Counted from the stretch's first letter, positions 1-10,599 are shown. The stretch is DNA of 64,000 bases from Acanthosepion pharaonis (GCA_903632075.3 CAHIKZ030005492.1:1423001-1487000); one strand, 5' to 3'. Notes: a model not told the origin generated them from the letters alone. Made by a program: numbers and translations.

Positions 1-611
1 CTGTGATTTGGTACAGTTAGCACTGAGGAGGAGGAGTACAGATACTGTTTTTGTGTTTGTTAAGAGTATAGTTTTAATTCATGTTTAGTAAGAAAATTAT
101 AAATTGCAGAAGTCCTTGCAAAAACAGAATCATATTGAGGGACAGGGATTTATACCTAACTTGAAAATCTAGAAATTTAAGTTAATAAAAAAGGCAAAAA
201 AGCTGATCATTTGATTCTGTATAGTTCATAATATATTAATTTCTATTACATTTTTATAAGGGTAATTAAAGGAGGATGGAATCGCTTGTCAAAAATTAAT
301 ATCTTTAATCAGAGTGTGTAAGTTATGATCATAGTTTTCACTTTTTTATTTACAATCTATTCAACAGGTCTTCAGTTTATCTTATGAAGTTATTAAGTTT
401 AAATTAAATCTATCTGTAATAAATATAAAATAATATATGGCAAATATAAATAACAGATAACACTGTCTTTTTTCAATGATGATATGAATTCAAATCTTTC
501 AGTTTTTGTTTGAGTTGTTTTTCATAACTTATCAACACTGTGGGTTATATGAAGCTGAAGACTTTGAATAAATAAATACATTTTTCATATTTGTCTATAT
601 CTTTGCGATGA
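1..611. other. AT-rich sequence, no feature seen
   Basis: No open frame of note, tRNA-like box, long repeat or recognisable transposon fragment was found on either strand. It is treated as intronic or intergenic background. Confidence 0.5.
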
Positions 612-877
612 GGTATTATGATTACTTACATTATTTGGACTGTTCTCATCTTCATTGCCATATTCACAATGTTTCAGCCATTGTACACTCCAGCCTTCTT
701 CAGGTGACTGGAATTTCAAACCGAACCCGGGGTAGATTGTTCTAGTTTCATGTGCCATGCCTCTTCTGGATGTCTCAGTTATTTCCCTTAAATTCATATC
801 TCCAAGTTTGGTTCACAACTGCTGTGGCCTGCAATTGAACTCACAAACTCCTTGAGTCTAGTCACTGGATTTAACCA
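612..877 (-). mobile_element. tRNA-derived SINE (family A, copy 1) with hammerhead-like tail
   Basis: Read on the minus strand from about 877, the element starts with a tRNA-like head. A box-A-like stretch (ATGGTCAGTGGTTAAATCC) is followed about 40 bases later by a box-B-like stretch (GTGAGTTCAATTGC), as in RNA polymerase III promoters of tRNA-derived SINEs. A short body follows, then CTGAAGA (rc 697-703), a GGCT...GGCT stem-like segment, GAAAC (rc 671-675) and a tail near 612-664 shared with copies at 44.4, 45.3 and 51.5 kb. The order is that of a SINE: Pol III head, body, tail borrowed from a retroelement. The hammerhead-like core is decayed (CTGAAGA, and GTG in place of GTC). Boundaries are approximate and no target duplication was established. 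Confidence 0.6.
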
Positions 878-1243
878 CTGACCATGACAATAAACATTAA
901 TATCATGGCTGTCATGCACACAGGCACATACATATATATGAAATATATGATTATGGTGAACATGAAACATTTCATTTGTCAAATATTTATGAAATATAGA
1001 ACAGGTACAAAATGCCAGAAGCAATGCCAAAAAATGGCAGGTGTAAATAAATGCAAATTCCATTGGACAATCAACTTGATAAGCCACATAACTAAACTTA
1101 TCTAATGAACCAAGCTTGTAGTCAGAATTAGGGGAAAAATACAGGTTAGCTTTGTTCAAGTCACTGAAACAAGAAATGCTGGTTCAAGACACTGAAACAA
1201 GAAATGCTGGTTTTATGATCAGAATGGACAAGCAATACAAATA

Positions 1244-1300
1244 CTGGATGTAACAGCAAAATTGTCCAAATCATGTTACAGCATAATTGTCCATCCCGCA
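1244..1300 (+). repeat. Left terminal inverted repeat of Tc1/mariner-IS630 element
   Basis: Matches the reverse complement of 2133-2189 over about 55 bases with a few mismatches. It carries two AGCAWAATTGTCC subrepeats and lies directly against a TA dinucleotide at 1242-1243. Confidence 0.85.
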
Positions 1301-1494
1301 AAATGTTTATCATATAAAAAACCACTAAACTAATTGAGTTTCTTTATTCCAGGTTTTCAGATAAGACATTTAGCCATCTTGATACCATTTGTCATAAGAA
1401 TTGCTGAAAAACCCTTTGAGTTATTCAACTAGAAAGTTAAAATTGTTTTATTAGGCCCACTATATCTTCCCAAATGAGCAATGGGGAGAGGTAA

Positions 1495-1867
1495 ATGATC
1501 ATTCAAACCTTCAGTAATGGTACCAACATTCATACTCTGTCTTCCATCTTCAAAGTCCATTCAAGAACAATGAATAAGTTTAAAAAAGAGAGAACAGTAG
1601 CAAGGAAAACTGGATCAGGAGGTCACAACAGAAAGAGTGATCATCATTTCACCTTAGATCTAAAGAGATCAATTAGAAAAGATCCAACTTAATCATAATA
1701 TATTTGTGGCACATGAAAGAGGAGTTTCACCTATGACAGTTCAAAGAGCAGTGAAAAAAGACTTGAAAATGAAATTGTACATGAAACCTGTGAGGCAACT
1801 TGTTAATCCAGGACAGAAAGTTAGAAGATTAGAGAGGGTAAAAATCATCTTGAATATGTTGGAAAAT
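1495..1867 (+). pseudogene. Transposase N-terminal (helix-turn-helix) remnant, frameshifted
   Basis: Two frames together give a basic, helix-turn-helix type N-terminus. The first (1495-1692) contains VARKTGSGGHNRKSD and ends LKRSIRKDPT then a stop. The second (from about 1706) continues with HERGVSPMTVQRAVKKDLK and later LVNPGQKVRRLERVK and ILNMLENDPG. Transposases of this type in molluscs and other invertebrates continue directly into the DDE catalytic core (typically an FSDEK-like motif just downstream). Here the reading is cut by the (TA)n tract at 1879. A stop and frameshift near 1690-1710 also separate the halves. Only DNA-binding function could ever have been encoded; as it stands it is dead. 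Confidence 0.75.
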
Positions 1868-1875
1868 GATCCTGG

Positions 1876-1878
<3 letters not shown>

Positions 1879-1920
<42 letters not shown>
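1879..1920. repeat. (TA)n microsatellite inside the transposon
   Basis: Pure AT dinucleotide tract sitting exactly where the transposase catalytic domain should begin. Confidence 0.97.
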
Positions 1921-1925
<5 letters not shown>

Positions 1926-2132
1926 TTTCAATCTTTAGCTATGATTAATTAATGATGAACATGTCATTTTTTCATTTATGATTGATTTCATCACATTTCT
2001 TCTGTTAAGCTTAGAGAATAATTATACATTGTTATTGCTCAAAATAGAGCCCAATAGTGTTATAAATACCTCAGAGAATCCTAATAAGATATCATTAATC
2101 CTTTCTAAGATACAACAATTCAGAGCTTAATC

Positions 2133-2189
2133 TAACAAGTGGACAATTTTGCTTTTACATGATTTAGACAATTTTGCTGTTACATCTAG
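2133..2189 (-). repeat. Right terminal inverted repeat of Tc1/mariner-IS630 element
   Basis: Partner of the left TIR at 1244-1300; ends against TA at 2190-2191. Confidence 0.85.
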
Positions 2190-2199
2190 TACAGAAAGA

Positions 2200-3100
2200 C
2201 ATCTATCTTTCATAGATTAAACAAAGACATTTGATAGGGTACAACATGAAATACTGGAAAAGCTTGATTTATATGAAAAATATTGAATATATATTAATTG
2301 GAAGCAGATAGAGAACATATTGAGTGAATAAGCAAAAATAGAAAAACTTAAAAAAAAAATAGATTTAGTAAAACAAGAATTAAACAAATTTTCTCATTAG
2401 ACTGATTTAATCTATAGAATGAGAAAACCTAAAAGAATGAAAAGACATACTAGGGTTTATTATTGGTGGACATAATCTTAACAATATATACAGATGACAT
2501 TGTGTTGATAACAGATTCAGAAAGAAAACTGAAAGAACAATTAAATGTGGTAGTAAAGGAAAGTAAGAAGAAAGGACTAACTATTAACTATAGAACATAG
2601 AATGTATATTTGCCAGAAAAAGAGAGAGCCTAATGTGTGAGCAACATGTTGAAGATGTCAAAATAAAGCAAGAACAGAAATTTAATTACCTGAGTAGCAA
2701 ATAACAGAAAGCAAAACATAGAAATCTGAAGGTGCATAGGAATAATGAGAGACACTTTAAACATATTAAACAAATGTTAAAAGATAATGAAAAAAATTAC
2801 TAAATTGCTATTTAATATCAAAATTCCTATATAGCAATGAACAATAATTTCCTCACAGATGAATAGACTTGAAATGACAGAGACGTGGATCTACCAATGA
2901 ATGCTGATTAATGTGGAAGTTTTAAGGAAAATAGGAACTACAATGAAACTGATAGTTACAATCAGAAAGAGACAATTGAAATTTCTGGACAGATAATGAG
3001 GAAAGAGTGCCTGGAAAATTTAACACTCATGGGATGTATTGAGAAGGCAAACGAAACAAATAGAAACAGCAAGTAAATTACTTGAGCGAATGGATAGCCA
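2200..3100 (+). pseudogene. RTE-type LINE reverse transcriptase relic (copy 1)
   Basis: Broken + strand reading recalls the RT and C-terminal region of RTE-clade non-LTR retrotransposons. Near 2215 it reads KTFDRVQHEILEKLDL, around RT motif A. At 2487-2498 TAT ACA GAT GAC gives YTDD, a decayed YADD catalytic box, followed by IVLITDSERKLKEQLN and KESKKKGLTIN. Around 2900-3000 it reads KLIVTIRKRQLKFLD-like sequence of the conserved RTE C-terminus. Multiple stops and frameshifts run throughout. Sister copies lie at 14.1-15.0 (-), 33.6 (+), 34 (-) and 40.5-41.3 kb (-). Family assignment rests on motif order and recognition, not alignment. Confidence 0.75.
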
Positions 3101-3149
3101 AACAAGGATAAAGATGGATTGTAAAGTAAAAACTATGTACTGCTGAAGT

Positions 3150-3290
3150 TTGAGAATACTATGGATAGAGCATACGACAAATGAGAAAGTTTAAAAGAAA
3201 ATAGTAACTGCAGAAAAATATAGTACTAACAACTAGAAAGAGTTTAGATTTTGGGGGTAAATCATGAGGAAAGAAGGTTGAGTAATCAAT
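3150..3290 (+). mobile_element. RTE LINE C-terminal fragment (second partial copy)
   Basis: Repeats the C-terminal RTE pattern already seen at about 2880-3010: a WIEHTTNEKV-like segment, KEFRFWG and IMRKEG. The same protein region therefore occurs twice within 300 bases, by a second insertion or a duplication. The stretch 3330-3400 resembles SINE tail sequence at 32.87-32.93 kb (AAATCTGTYGGATTAATA). Confidence 0.5.
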
Positions 3291-4756
3291 ATTCACAATA
3301 AACACTGAAGACAAGTAAAGTGGAGGAAACTTGATAAGTTTAAGTAAATACAAGTATCCACTAAAAATAATGTCTAAGTAATAAAATCTGTCGGATTAAT
3401 AAATACAAAATCCATCCATTTCTATAGATTTATTATATTATTTATATATAGATGCAGAAATAAAAAAGTATATTATTGCCTTTTTACAAAAAGACAGGTT
3501 CTCTAGGTTTCACTCACTTTATATGCACAAATACATTTAAAAGGATTTGTAATGTCATTGTATCAAAATTTGGACATGCAATATGTAATTTTCCTATTTC
3601 ATCAATTCACCCACATCTCCAACATTGTATGGATGCTCAGATTTTTTTTTCTTTTTATACTTGATATTGTTAGCACAATTATTTGCTTAATCAGCAGTCA
3701 TTTACATTAATATTGATTATGTCTATTTTTTCATATCCTACAGATCCAAAAAGATATAATGAATAGGATGTATAAGTTTCCATTATCCATCTATTTTGGC
3801 CAACAGAGTCTTTAAGAATATTATAAGAATATAGTGCAAACAAAACCATTAGTGCCACTCACTTCACCTCTTTACACCCCCCCCCACCACCACCACCATT
3901 TTGTACAGTTATGAATTGTCTCTCACTCTGGACGATCTTTTTCTAAGAGATCATAGTTCTTCTAAACTCTATTACAGCCAAAATGTCCCAAGGGAATATT
4001 TAAGGCAAGAGACTTCCTAACATCATTTAATGCTTCTCTCTCTCTATTTTTCAGATAAATTGGCACAAAAAATATCCTACCCTGTTTACTCTTCATCTAT
4101 TTTTTTTTAATTCAAACCAATAATTATCCTGAGTGAATCTTTCCTCAACCATCAATAAAATAAATATAAAAAGAAGGAAATGACATCAGTTGAAGACTCA
4201 TTCCCCTTACCGCCCTGCTTCAGGAGAAATGTATAAATAATCAGATTAAGTTAAATGTTAAAAAAAAAAACAGATTATCATAAACCATGAGAAAATAGAA
4301 GTAAGTTAACTACAATTTGCAAAATGAAAACCAAAATAAATCCAGTGAAGAAATGTCTGTGGGTGATCTACTGGCATGTAAGACTTGTTCAAATAACAGG
4401 AATTAAAGTTGAGGAGTAAAAGAGAGTAAGAAATTATGGGGATCTTTTTTTCATGCTGCTTCGGCGCTACTTCATTCATCCTTGTCTGCTGATTAAACAA
4501 CCAAACAATATGCTTAAATTTTCAACAGGCAATTTTCTTTTTTTAGATTTTTCTCTTTTTATTTTGCTTTCTTTCTAGTCTGGTTAGGATTTGTAAAAGA
4601 AGATTGGATTTTAGTCATTCTACACTTTTCATTTTGATGGGAGATACTTAATAACAGGAATATTCCCTTTGGATGATAATAATGACTTTACACCTTATAA
4701 TATAAGAGATCAGGGGTTTACTCAAGCACAAACAGATTCATGTAAGTCTCTCTTTG

Positions 4757-4781
4757 TCTCTCTCTCTCTCTCTCTACATAC

Positions 4782-4817
<36 letters not shown>

Positions 4818-4818
4818 T
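4757..4818. repeat. Compound microsatellite (TC)n(TA)n(CA)n
   Basis: Direct reading of successive TC, TA and CA dinucleotide tracts. ORFs across it are low-complexity artefacts. Confidence 0.95.
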
Positions 4819-5046
4819 CCTGCAAATATATGCACAAACATGCACATCACACAAAATGTATTTATGCACATGTAACAAAGTCATAAGCAGATATACATAC
4901 ACTTGCAGAATGTGTCATTACATATATTTAGTCATTATGTCTAACCTGATTTAATAAAATTAAAATGAAATTTATATAGCATTCTTGTCTCTTCTACTGT
5001 AATAAGATCAATATTACATTTTGTTAATTAAATATTGATAACCAAA

Positions 5047-5056
5047 ACACACACAC

Positions 5057-5151
<95 letters not shown>
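5047..5151. repeat. Compound microsatellite (AC)n(TC)n(TA)n
   Basis: Over 100 bases of dinucleotide tracts, about two thirds of it pure TA. Confidence 0.95.
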
Positions 5152-5155
<4 letters not shown>

Positions 5156-5453
5156 TATGACAAATTGAATTCTCACTTTATTGAAATTTTGAAGTGAGAA
5201 TGTTAGACTGAATGGGTAACTTTTTTTATTTTTGCCTGATTATTCTTAATAGCAAAACAGAAAAATAATCTGCCCCTACCAGCTTCCACTTGCTAGTTTT
5301 CTTCCATCATCAATTGATTGTACATTTTATGCACATTCATGTCCAAGCCAAAGCTACATTTTCATGCATACATTAAATGACTTAACTAATTTCTTCATTT
5401 TCTCAGAAACATGTTTAACATTAATGTTTATTTTATTAATTCATGCCAATCTG

Positions 5454-5457
<4 letters not shown>

Positions 5458-5487
<30 letters not shown>
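5458..5487. repeat. (TA)n at the 5' side of the PLE
   Basis: TA tract immediately upstream of the Penelope-like element. A second (TA)n lies downstream at 8307-8352, so the element is bracketed by TA tracts. Confidence 0.9.
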
Positions 5488-5490
<3 letters not shown>

Positions 5491-5579
5491 TATGGACACC
5501 TTGGCAAAGGACCTGAAATCCTTCTTCAGAAGAATACTGTAAGTTAAAAGCCCACTACAGGGGAAATTGATCACAGACC

Positions 5580-7637
5580 TTCCATACTTGATACATTAAA
5601 AGAGAAGGACACTACCTACACCCCAAAAAAACACAGACATTACTATTACAGACATTTGAACTTTTTTTTCGTAGTAAAATGACATAAACCAAAAACAATA
5701 GCACGTAAGCATTTTTTTTACATGACAACATTACTGAAGGGGAATGTATAGCCCTCGATATGTTGACACATAGTGATGACCTAATCATAACACAGGCTGA
5801 CAAAGGGGGTGCGACAATGATCTGGGGAATCAAAGAATACATTAAAGAGGCCAACAATCAGCTAGCCAACAAAGAAACCTTACCTACAGATCCCCTTCCA
5901 GAATACCAAAAAGAATTAACTAGCTCACTAAACATAATGCTTCATAACAATCTAATTGACAAGGAAACATGCACAGCACTTACACCCACAAACATTACAC
6001 CTGCTTGTTTCTATCTCTTTCCTAAAATACACAAAAGCAACAACCCAGGAAGGCCGGTCATTTCATCGTTCAACTGCCACATGACAAAAATTTCCAAATA
6101 CATAGACCATTACCTACAACCGCTAGCTAAGGAAGTAAAATCCTACATCAGAGACACAATAGATATACTGAACAAAATTAATCACATACAAACAGTTCCA
6201 GAGAATGCTATTCTAGTGACTATGGACGTTAGGTCACTCTATTCAAATATTAAACACATCGAAGGGCTAACCATCCTTCAGGAAACACTTACTAAAAGAA
6301 AAAAACAAGACCCCCCCCACAAAAGTTATCATAAAACTCATGGAGCATGTCCTTACATTGAATACTTTCAACTTCAATGGAGCACACTACCTTCAAATAA
6401 GAGGTTGTGCTATGGGCACCATTGCAGCTCCATCATATGCTACAATATTCATGGGAAAATTTGAGGAGACCCATATCTATCCAACCATTGGTAGCAACTG
6501 CATATTCTATGCAAGATATATCGATGATATATTCTTTGTATACACAGGTAGTGATGGCAAACTTACCCAATTCCTTATCACCCTAAACACAGTGCACGAC
6601 TCAATTAAATTTGACTATGAAAAATCCACAACATCAGTAACATTTTTAGACACCCGCATTTATATAGATGAAAACAGGAAACTACAAATGACACTACACA
6701 CTAAAATCACCAACACCCACAACTATCTACACTTCTACATGTCTTCCCACCCTAAACACCTCAAAGAGAACATTCCCTATTCACAAGCACTTAGACTCAG
6801 AAGGATATGTTCCAACAATGAAGAATTAAATAAACACATTGAAAATCTGGAGCATCAATTCACAACATGTGACTATAAACAACACCTAATCAGGGAACAA
6901 ATAAATAAAGCAATTTCCACACCTAGAAAAGACACCCTAATGTACAAGATTAAAAATAAATCTAGCCGCATCCCTCTAGTAAGCACTTTCAACACCACTC
7001 TGCATCCACTATCCCAAATAATCAAACGTCGCTGGGAAATACTACATCTCAAACCAGACCTAAAACAATTGTTTAAGGAACCCGGCCTTCTTGCATATCG
7101 TAGACCTAAGAACCTAAAAAAAATCATAGGTAGTAACCACATTTCAGGAGACAAGGTAATCTGTAATAAACTAAGAACAAAACAACAGGATTTTCCCAGC
7201 CATGTAACAACAAAAGAAGTTTATGTTGCAACCATGTTAAACACACAAATTCATTCACTAGCTCAATCACTAAATCTACTTTCAAAATCTACCACAATTC
7301 TAACTGTAGAAGTCATAACATAATTTACCTCCTAGAATGCACACTATGCCAGAAACAATATGTAGGAAAATCTGAATGGCCCTTTCACTACAGAATTAAT
7401 AATTATCGCAATCGAATTAAGTCGACTCCCCATGAAAAATTATTACCTGTAGAACATTTCCGCCTGGAAAAACACGATTTCAAAACCCATGCCAAATTCA
7501 CTATAATTGAGAGAATAGAAAAGTTCAGAGCAAATAACATTAGAAAGATTTTAGAGTCCCATGAAAATAAGTGGATACAAAGTCTAAAAACACAACATCC
7601 AGCCGGGCTAAACCATAAATTTAACAATATAGATTAG
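5580..7637 (+). pseudogene. Penelope-like element RT plus GIY-YIG endonuclease, frameshifted
   Basis: A single + strand polyprotein, broken by at least two frameshifts. From 5760 it gives ITQADKGGAT, YLFPKIHKSNNPGRPVISS and VTMDVRSLYSNIKH, the N-terminal and palm motifs of PLE reverse transcriptase. The frame changes between a C8 run near 6312 and about 6345. The second frame carries IRGCAMGTIAAPSYA and the catalytic YIDD at 6517-6528, then TSVTFLDTRIY and a long RT C-terminus. A second shift near 7190-7225 moves to the endonuclease frame: CRSHNIIYLLECTLCQKQYVG, with C-x2-C and YVG (7359-7367) as the GIY-YIG core, followed by HYRINNYRNRI and a stop at 7635-7637. PLEs use this RT-EN architecture for telomere-related or cleavage-primed insertion. 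The motifs are well kept, so the copy is fairly young, but it is not translatable as is. Confidence 0.92.
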
Positions 7638-7761
7638 TACCAATATATAACTCAACAAATCAAAACCTACCCACATTTCTCACCCACACAAGACAAACAT
7701 GCTTACAGAGGTGTGGAGGCCTCACACTTATATACACACACCCACACGAATATACACACTT

Positions 7762-7859
7762 GTGTGTGTTATCATTTGGCTCATTAGGGAGTGAGTGAGT
7801 ATGATGTGTGTACACATCATACTCACTCACTCCCTAATGAGCCAAATGATAACACACAC
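7762..7859. repeat. 48-bp perfect palindrome downstream of the PLE
   Basis: Arms 7762-7809 and 7812-7859 are exact reverse complements with a 2-base spacer (GT). Arm sequence runs through TTATCATTTGGCTCATTAGG and GAGTGAGTGAGTATGATG. A third, degenerate partial copy of the right arm follows at about 7885-7925. The palindrome lies about 125 bases after the PLE stop codon and before the hammerhead-like tail. Confidence 0.97.
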
Positions 7860-8186
7860 CCACAGCAATACACACACTTACACATATCATACTCACTCAC
7901 TCCCTAAGAACCAAATAACACACACACAAACACTAAACAGAGACACATCCCCTCTCCAGGACAATAAAACTGTCAAAATGACCACGGGAATTCAGAGAAG
8001 CATAGATCTCAAATAACAACTTAAATGAGACTGTTTGACCAACACAAGGAATGTTAAAAGATTCATGTCAAAAAGATTAAAAAAAATAAAAAAACAAATG
8101 AAAACTACAGACAAAAGTTCATTTTCTCCAGCAAGACATTCATTTCTGTAGTTTACTGCTACCAGCAAGCAGAAATATTTCTCCTC

Positions 8187-8219
8187 CTGATGATGGCCAT
8201 TTTGGGACCGAAACTAGTC
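8187..8219 (+). ncRNA. Hammerhead-ribozyme-like core in the PLE tail
   Basis: CTGATGA (8187-8193) is followed by GGCC (8195-8198), a loop, and GGGACC, which can pair as stem II with a bulged A. GAAAC (8210-8214), TA and GTC (8217-8219) follow. AC and GT around the TA can form the very short stem III typical of PLE hammerheads. Bases 8082-8085 relative to the arm (TCCT) can pair with AGGA at 8221-8224 as stem I, but the pair next to the core (C8186/A8220) is mismatched. PLEs are known to carry type I hammerheads in their terminal repeats, so position and sequence agree. Activity of this copy is uncertain. Confidence 0.65.
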
Positions 8220-8301
8220 AAGGAATCTAAATGAAATAATAATAATAAAAAAACGAAAGATGTCTGAAGATTTTAATTTTTTAATTTTTTATTATTTCAA
8301 A

Positions 8302-8306
<5 letters not shown>

Positions 8307-8352
<46 letters not shown>
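8307..8352. repeat. (TA)n closing the PLE tail
   Basis: Pure TA tract about 90 bases after the hammerhead-like core. Confidence 0.95.
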
Positions 8353-8355
<3 letters not shown>

Positions 8356-8569
8356 AGTTTTGTTGAAATCAACTGACTAAGTGCAGTAGTTAAGTTTTTT
8401 AAATAATTTCTAATGTGTTCATATATTTTTTTGTTTCAGGACATCAAGTATATAAAAATTGTCTGAATGTTTTCCAAGCACTTTTAGCTATACTTTTAGC
8501 CATTATCAAGGATGAATTCTACTTTACTTTAACTGAATATATGCATTGTTTTATGTATGTATAGTTATA

Positions 8570-9395
8570 GGAATGTTTAATTTTCCAAACACAGTCAGCA
8601 CATTGTGGCAGTGTTAATAGTTGATATAAGTGAGTCAGCCTTTTTTTTTTTTTTGATAATGCTTCCATTATTTAATTTTTTTACTCCAGTTGACAAAAAC
8701 AAGAAAATTAAATTAATTATTCATTATAAAAAATTTAAAAAAATCAAAAATGATAATTCACCTGTAATATCTAAATTACAGAAAACCAATATTATATGCA
8801 AATTCACATGACCCTTAAAGAACTATGATCCTGACCAATCCAAAATTGTAAATAATTATATTGGATATACTACAACATGTTTAACAAGAAAACTCACATT
8901 ACATCTCTCTGACCATAGCTCAATTAGGTCTCAATTAGGTTTTTAAATATACATGGAGACCTACCAAACTCTATCCATAACATATTCATGCAAATATAAT
9001 AGCATTATCCACATGTTCAAAAATGATAAAAATAATGGAATAAAAAGAAAAAGCTAATACTCAATAATATCAACTATGAACAGGGCCACAAGGTGCTGAG
9101 CATATCTGTAAAATTAAATATTCCTATAATTCTGCATATATTCAGTTTAAAGTAAAATAAAATTCATCCTTATAATGGTATAACCAAAAGCACTTGCAAA
9201 ACATTCAGACAATTTTTGTATAATTTATGTCCTTAAAATAAAAAAATGATACAAACACATGAGAAATTATAAAATGACTGAGCAGTGGTTTTTAACTCAA
9301 CCGCTGCACCTTATTAGTCATTTTCAATGAAACTTGCATAAAAGAGGGGTTGCTGCCCAAATACATAATATATATATATATGTGTGTGTGTGTGT
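8570..9395 (+). mobile_element. Second PLE family (F): GIY-YIG remnant and tail
   Basis: At 8857-8930 the + strand reads YIGYTTTCLTRKLTLHLSDH, the YIG box and following conserved LTRKLTLHL segment of a PLE GIY-YIG endonuclease, distinct from the PLE at 5.6-7.6 kb. Flanking noncoding blocks at about 8575-8650 and 9150-9385 recur at 50.12-50.22 and 50.22-50.47 kb, where the coding middle is missing. The element ends in a short (TA)n(GT)n at 9366-9395. Upstream of the YIG box the protein is unrecognisable. This is a 5'-truncated and decayed copy. Confidence 0.7.
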
Positions 9396-9399
9396 TTGT

Positions 9400-10108
9400 G
9401 AGATAGAGACAAAGAGAGAAAGCTATGATTTATGAGTCCCTACAAGTAATATGCAACTGGACTATCTCAATAAATGTCTAATTCTTATCAAATTAATACT
9501 AAAACAATATGAGATAATTAAAACTAAGGGAAATTGGTTAAAAACCTCATTTTTATAATGATATAAAATTCTTTAAACACATTTATTCAGTGATAATATC
9601 CCTCTTGTATGTTATTTTACATTTGATAGTAAGTTGTCAGTTCTTTTCCTAAAAGATTCTATATTCAAAAAACCGATTAAGTCAGTGAAAGCTTCTTTAA
9701 TTATATCCTGATTAGAGAAGTTCATACTTCTGTAAAACTGGCTAAAATTCTTGTGATTATGGTGATGGCAGAGTACAATAATTGATTTCAAGTTAGTAAT
9801 TTCATTTTTTTTAAAGATATACGTGAGTCTTACAAAACAAAGTGACACTTTTTATTTAATTTAAACTGGTTGTTGATTGTTAGTGGCCAACTATTAGATA
9901 ATTAAATGAATTCTGATCTTATTTAAATTCATGAATTGAAAGTCTTTCATATTTGATAAAAATAAATCAGTAAAAGTTAATTAAATGAAATTTTTACCAA
10001 ATAATTAATGAGTAATATTTTATTTAAAAATATAATTTTAAAATGATAATGTTTGTGAAAAAAACGAAAAAATTGGTTAAACTTAAAATCAGTAATTTTG
10101 TGTTGAAT

Positions 10109-10157
<49 letters not shown>

Positions 10158-10480
10158 CCATCTCATGTTTTACTATATAAAATAAATATTTATTGAAATC
10201 TAAAGGTTTATTTGCTGAATGATGACATATATCTGCCCAGATTAGATTAAAGCTGGTTCATTTTGCACAGTTGTTAACAAATGGCAGCCATTTGCATGAA
10301 CTGTCCTGAAAGGCTGAGGACTCAAATTAATAGCCACATTGGGAGTTTGAAGATTTAAAATCAGTTATAAAGTTGATTTAATGGATCAAGAGAAATGTTT
10401 AATAATCTCATAACTTGAAAAGGTAAAACAGTGTAAACTGTAAAAATAATCAATAGCTATCACCAAACTGTGTTTGTTGA
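9400..10480. other. AT-rich stretch, only a (TA)n tract
   Basis: Contains a (TA)n tract at about 10111-10154. No gene or recognised repeat was seen otherwise. Confidence 0.5.
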
Positions 10481-10599
10481 AAATCCTAGAAGACGCCTAT
10501 GATCTTGACAACTTTATCTCCCCAGTTTCTGTCCCATATCAAGATAGATCTTTGTCAAACTACAAAATCTTTAGGCTTTGTGGCAGCAAGGAAGTGTTG

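Larger units (their letters stand above)
1244..2189 (+). mobile_element. Tc1/mariner-IS630 DNA transposon, internally deleted
   Basis: A 946-bp element is flanked on both sides by TA (1242-1243 and 2190-2191), the target duplication of this superfamily. It has terminal inverted repeats of about 55 bases. The left starts CTGGATGTAACAGCAAAATT and the right, in reverse complement, CTAGATGTAACAGCAAAATT. Inside each TIR an AGCAAAATTGTCC-like subrepeat occurs twice, probably transposase binding sites. The interior holds only the N-terminal DNA-binding part of a transposase; a (TA)n tract and about 200 noncoding bases sit where the DDE/D catalytic domain should be. It is therefore a non-autonomous, dead copy. 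The TIRs, TA flanks and transposase remnant agree with one another. Confidence 0.85.
3400..5460. other. Gene-free stretch with simple repeats
   Basis: Holds a C-run followed by (CCA)n at about 3876-3898, a compound (TC)n(TA)n(CA)n at 4757-4818 and a long (AC)n(TC)n(TA)n at 5047-5151. Otherwise AT-rich sequence with no recognised genes. Confidence 0.6.

Noticed and set aside
6873..7154. 93-residue minus-strand ORF
   Set aside because: Shadow of the PLE RT C-terminus on the + strand.
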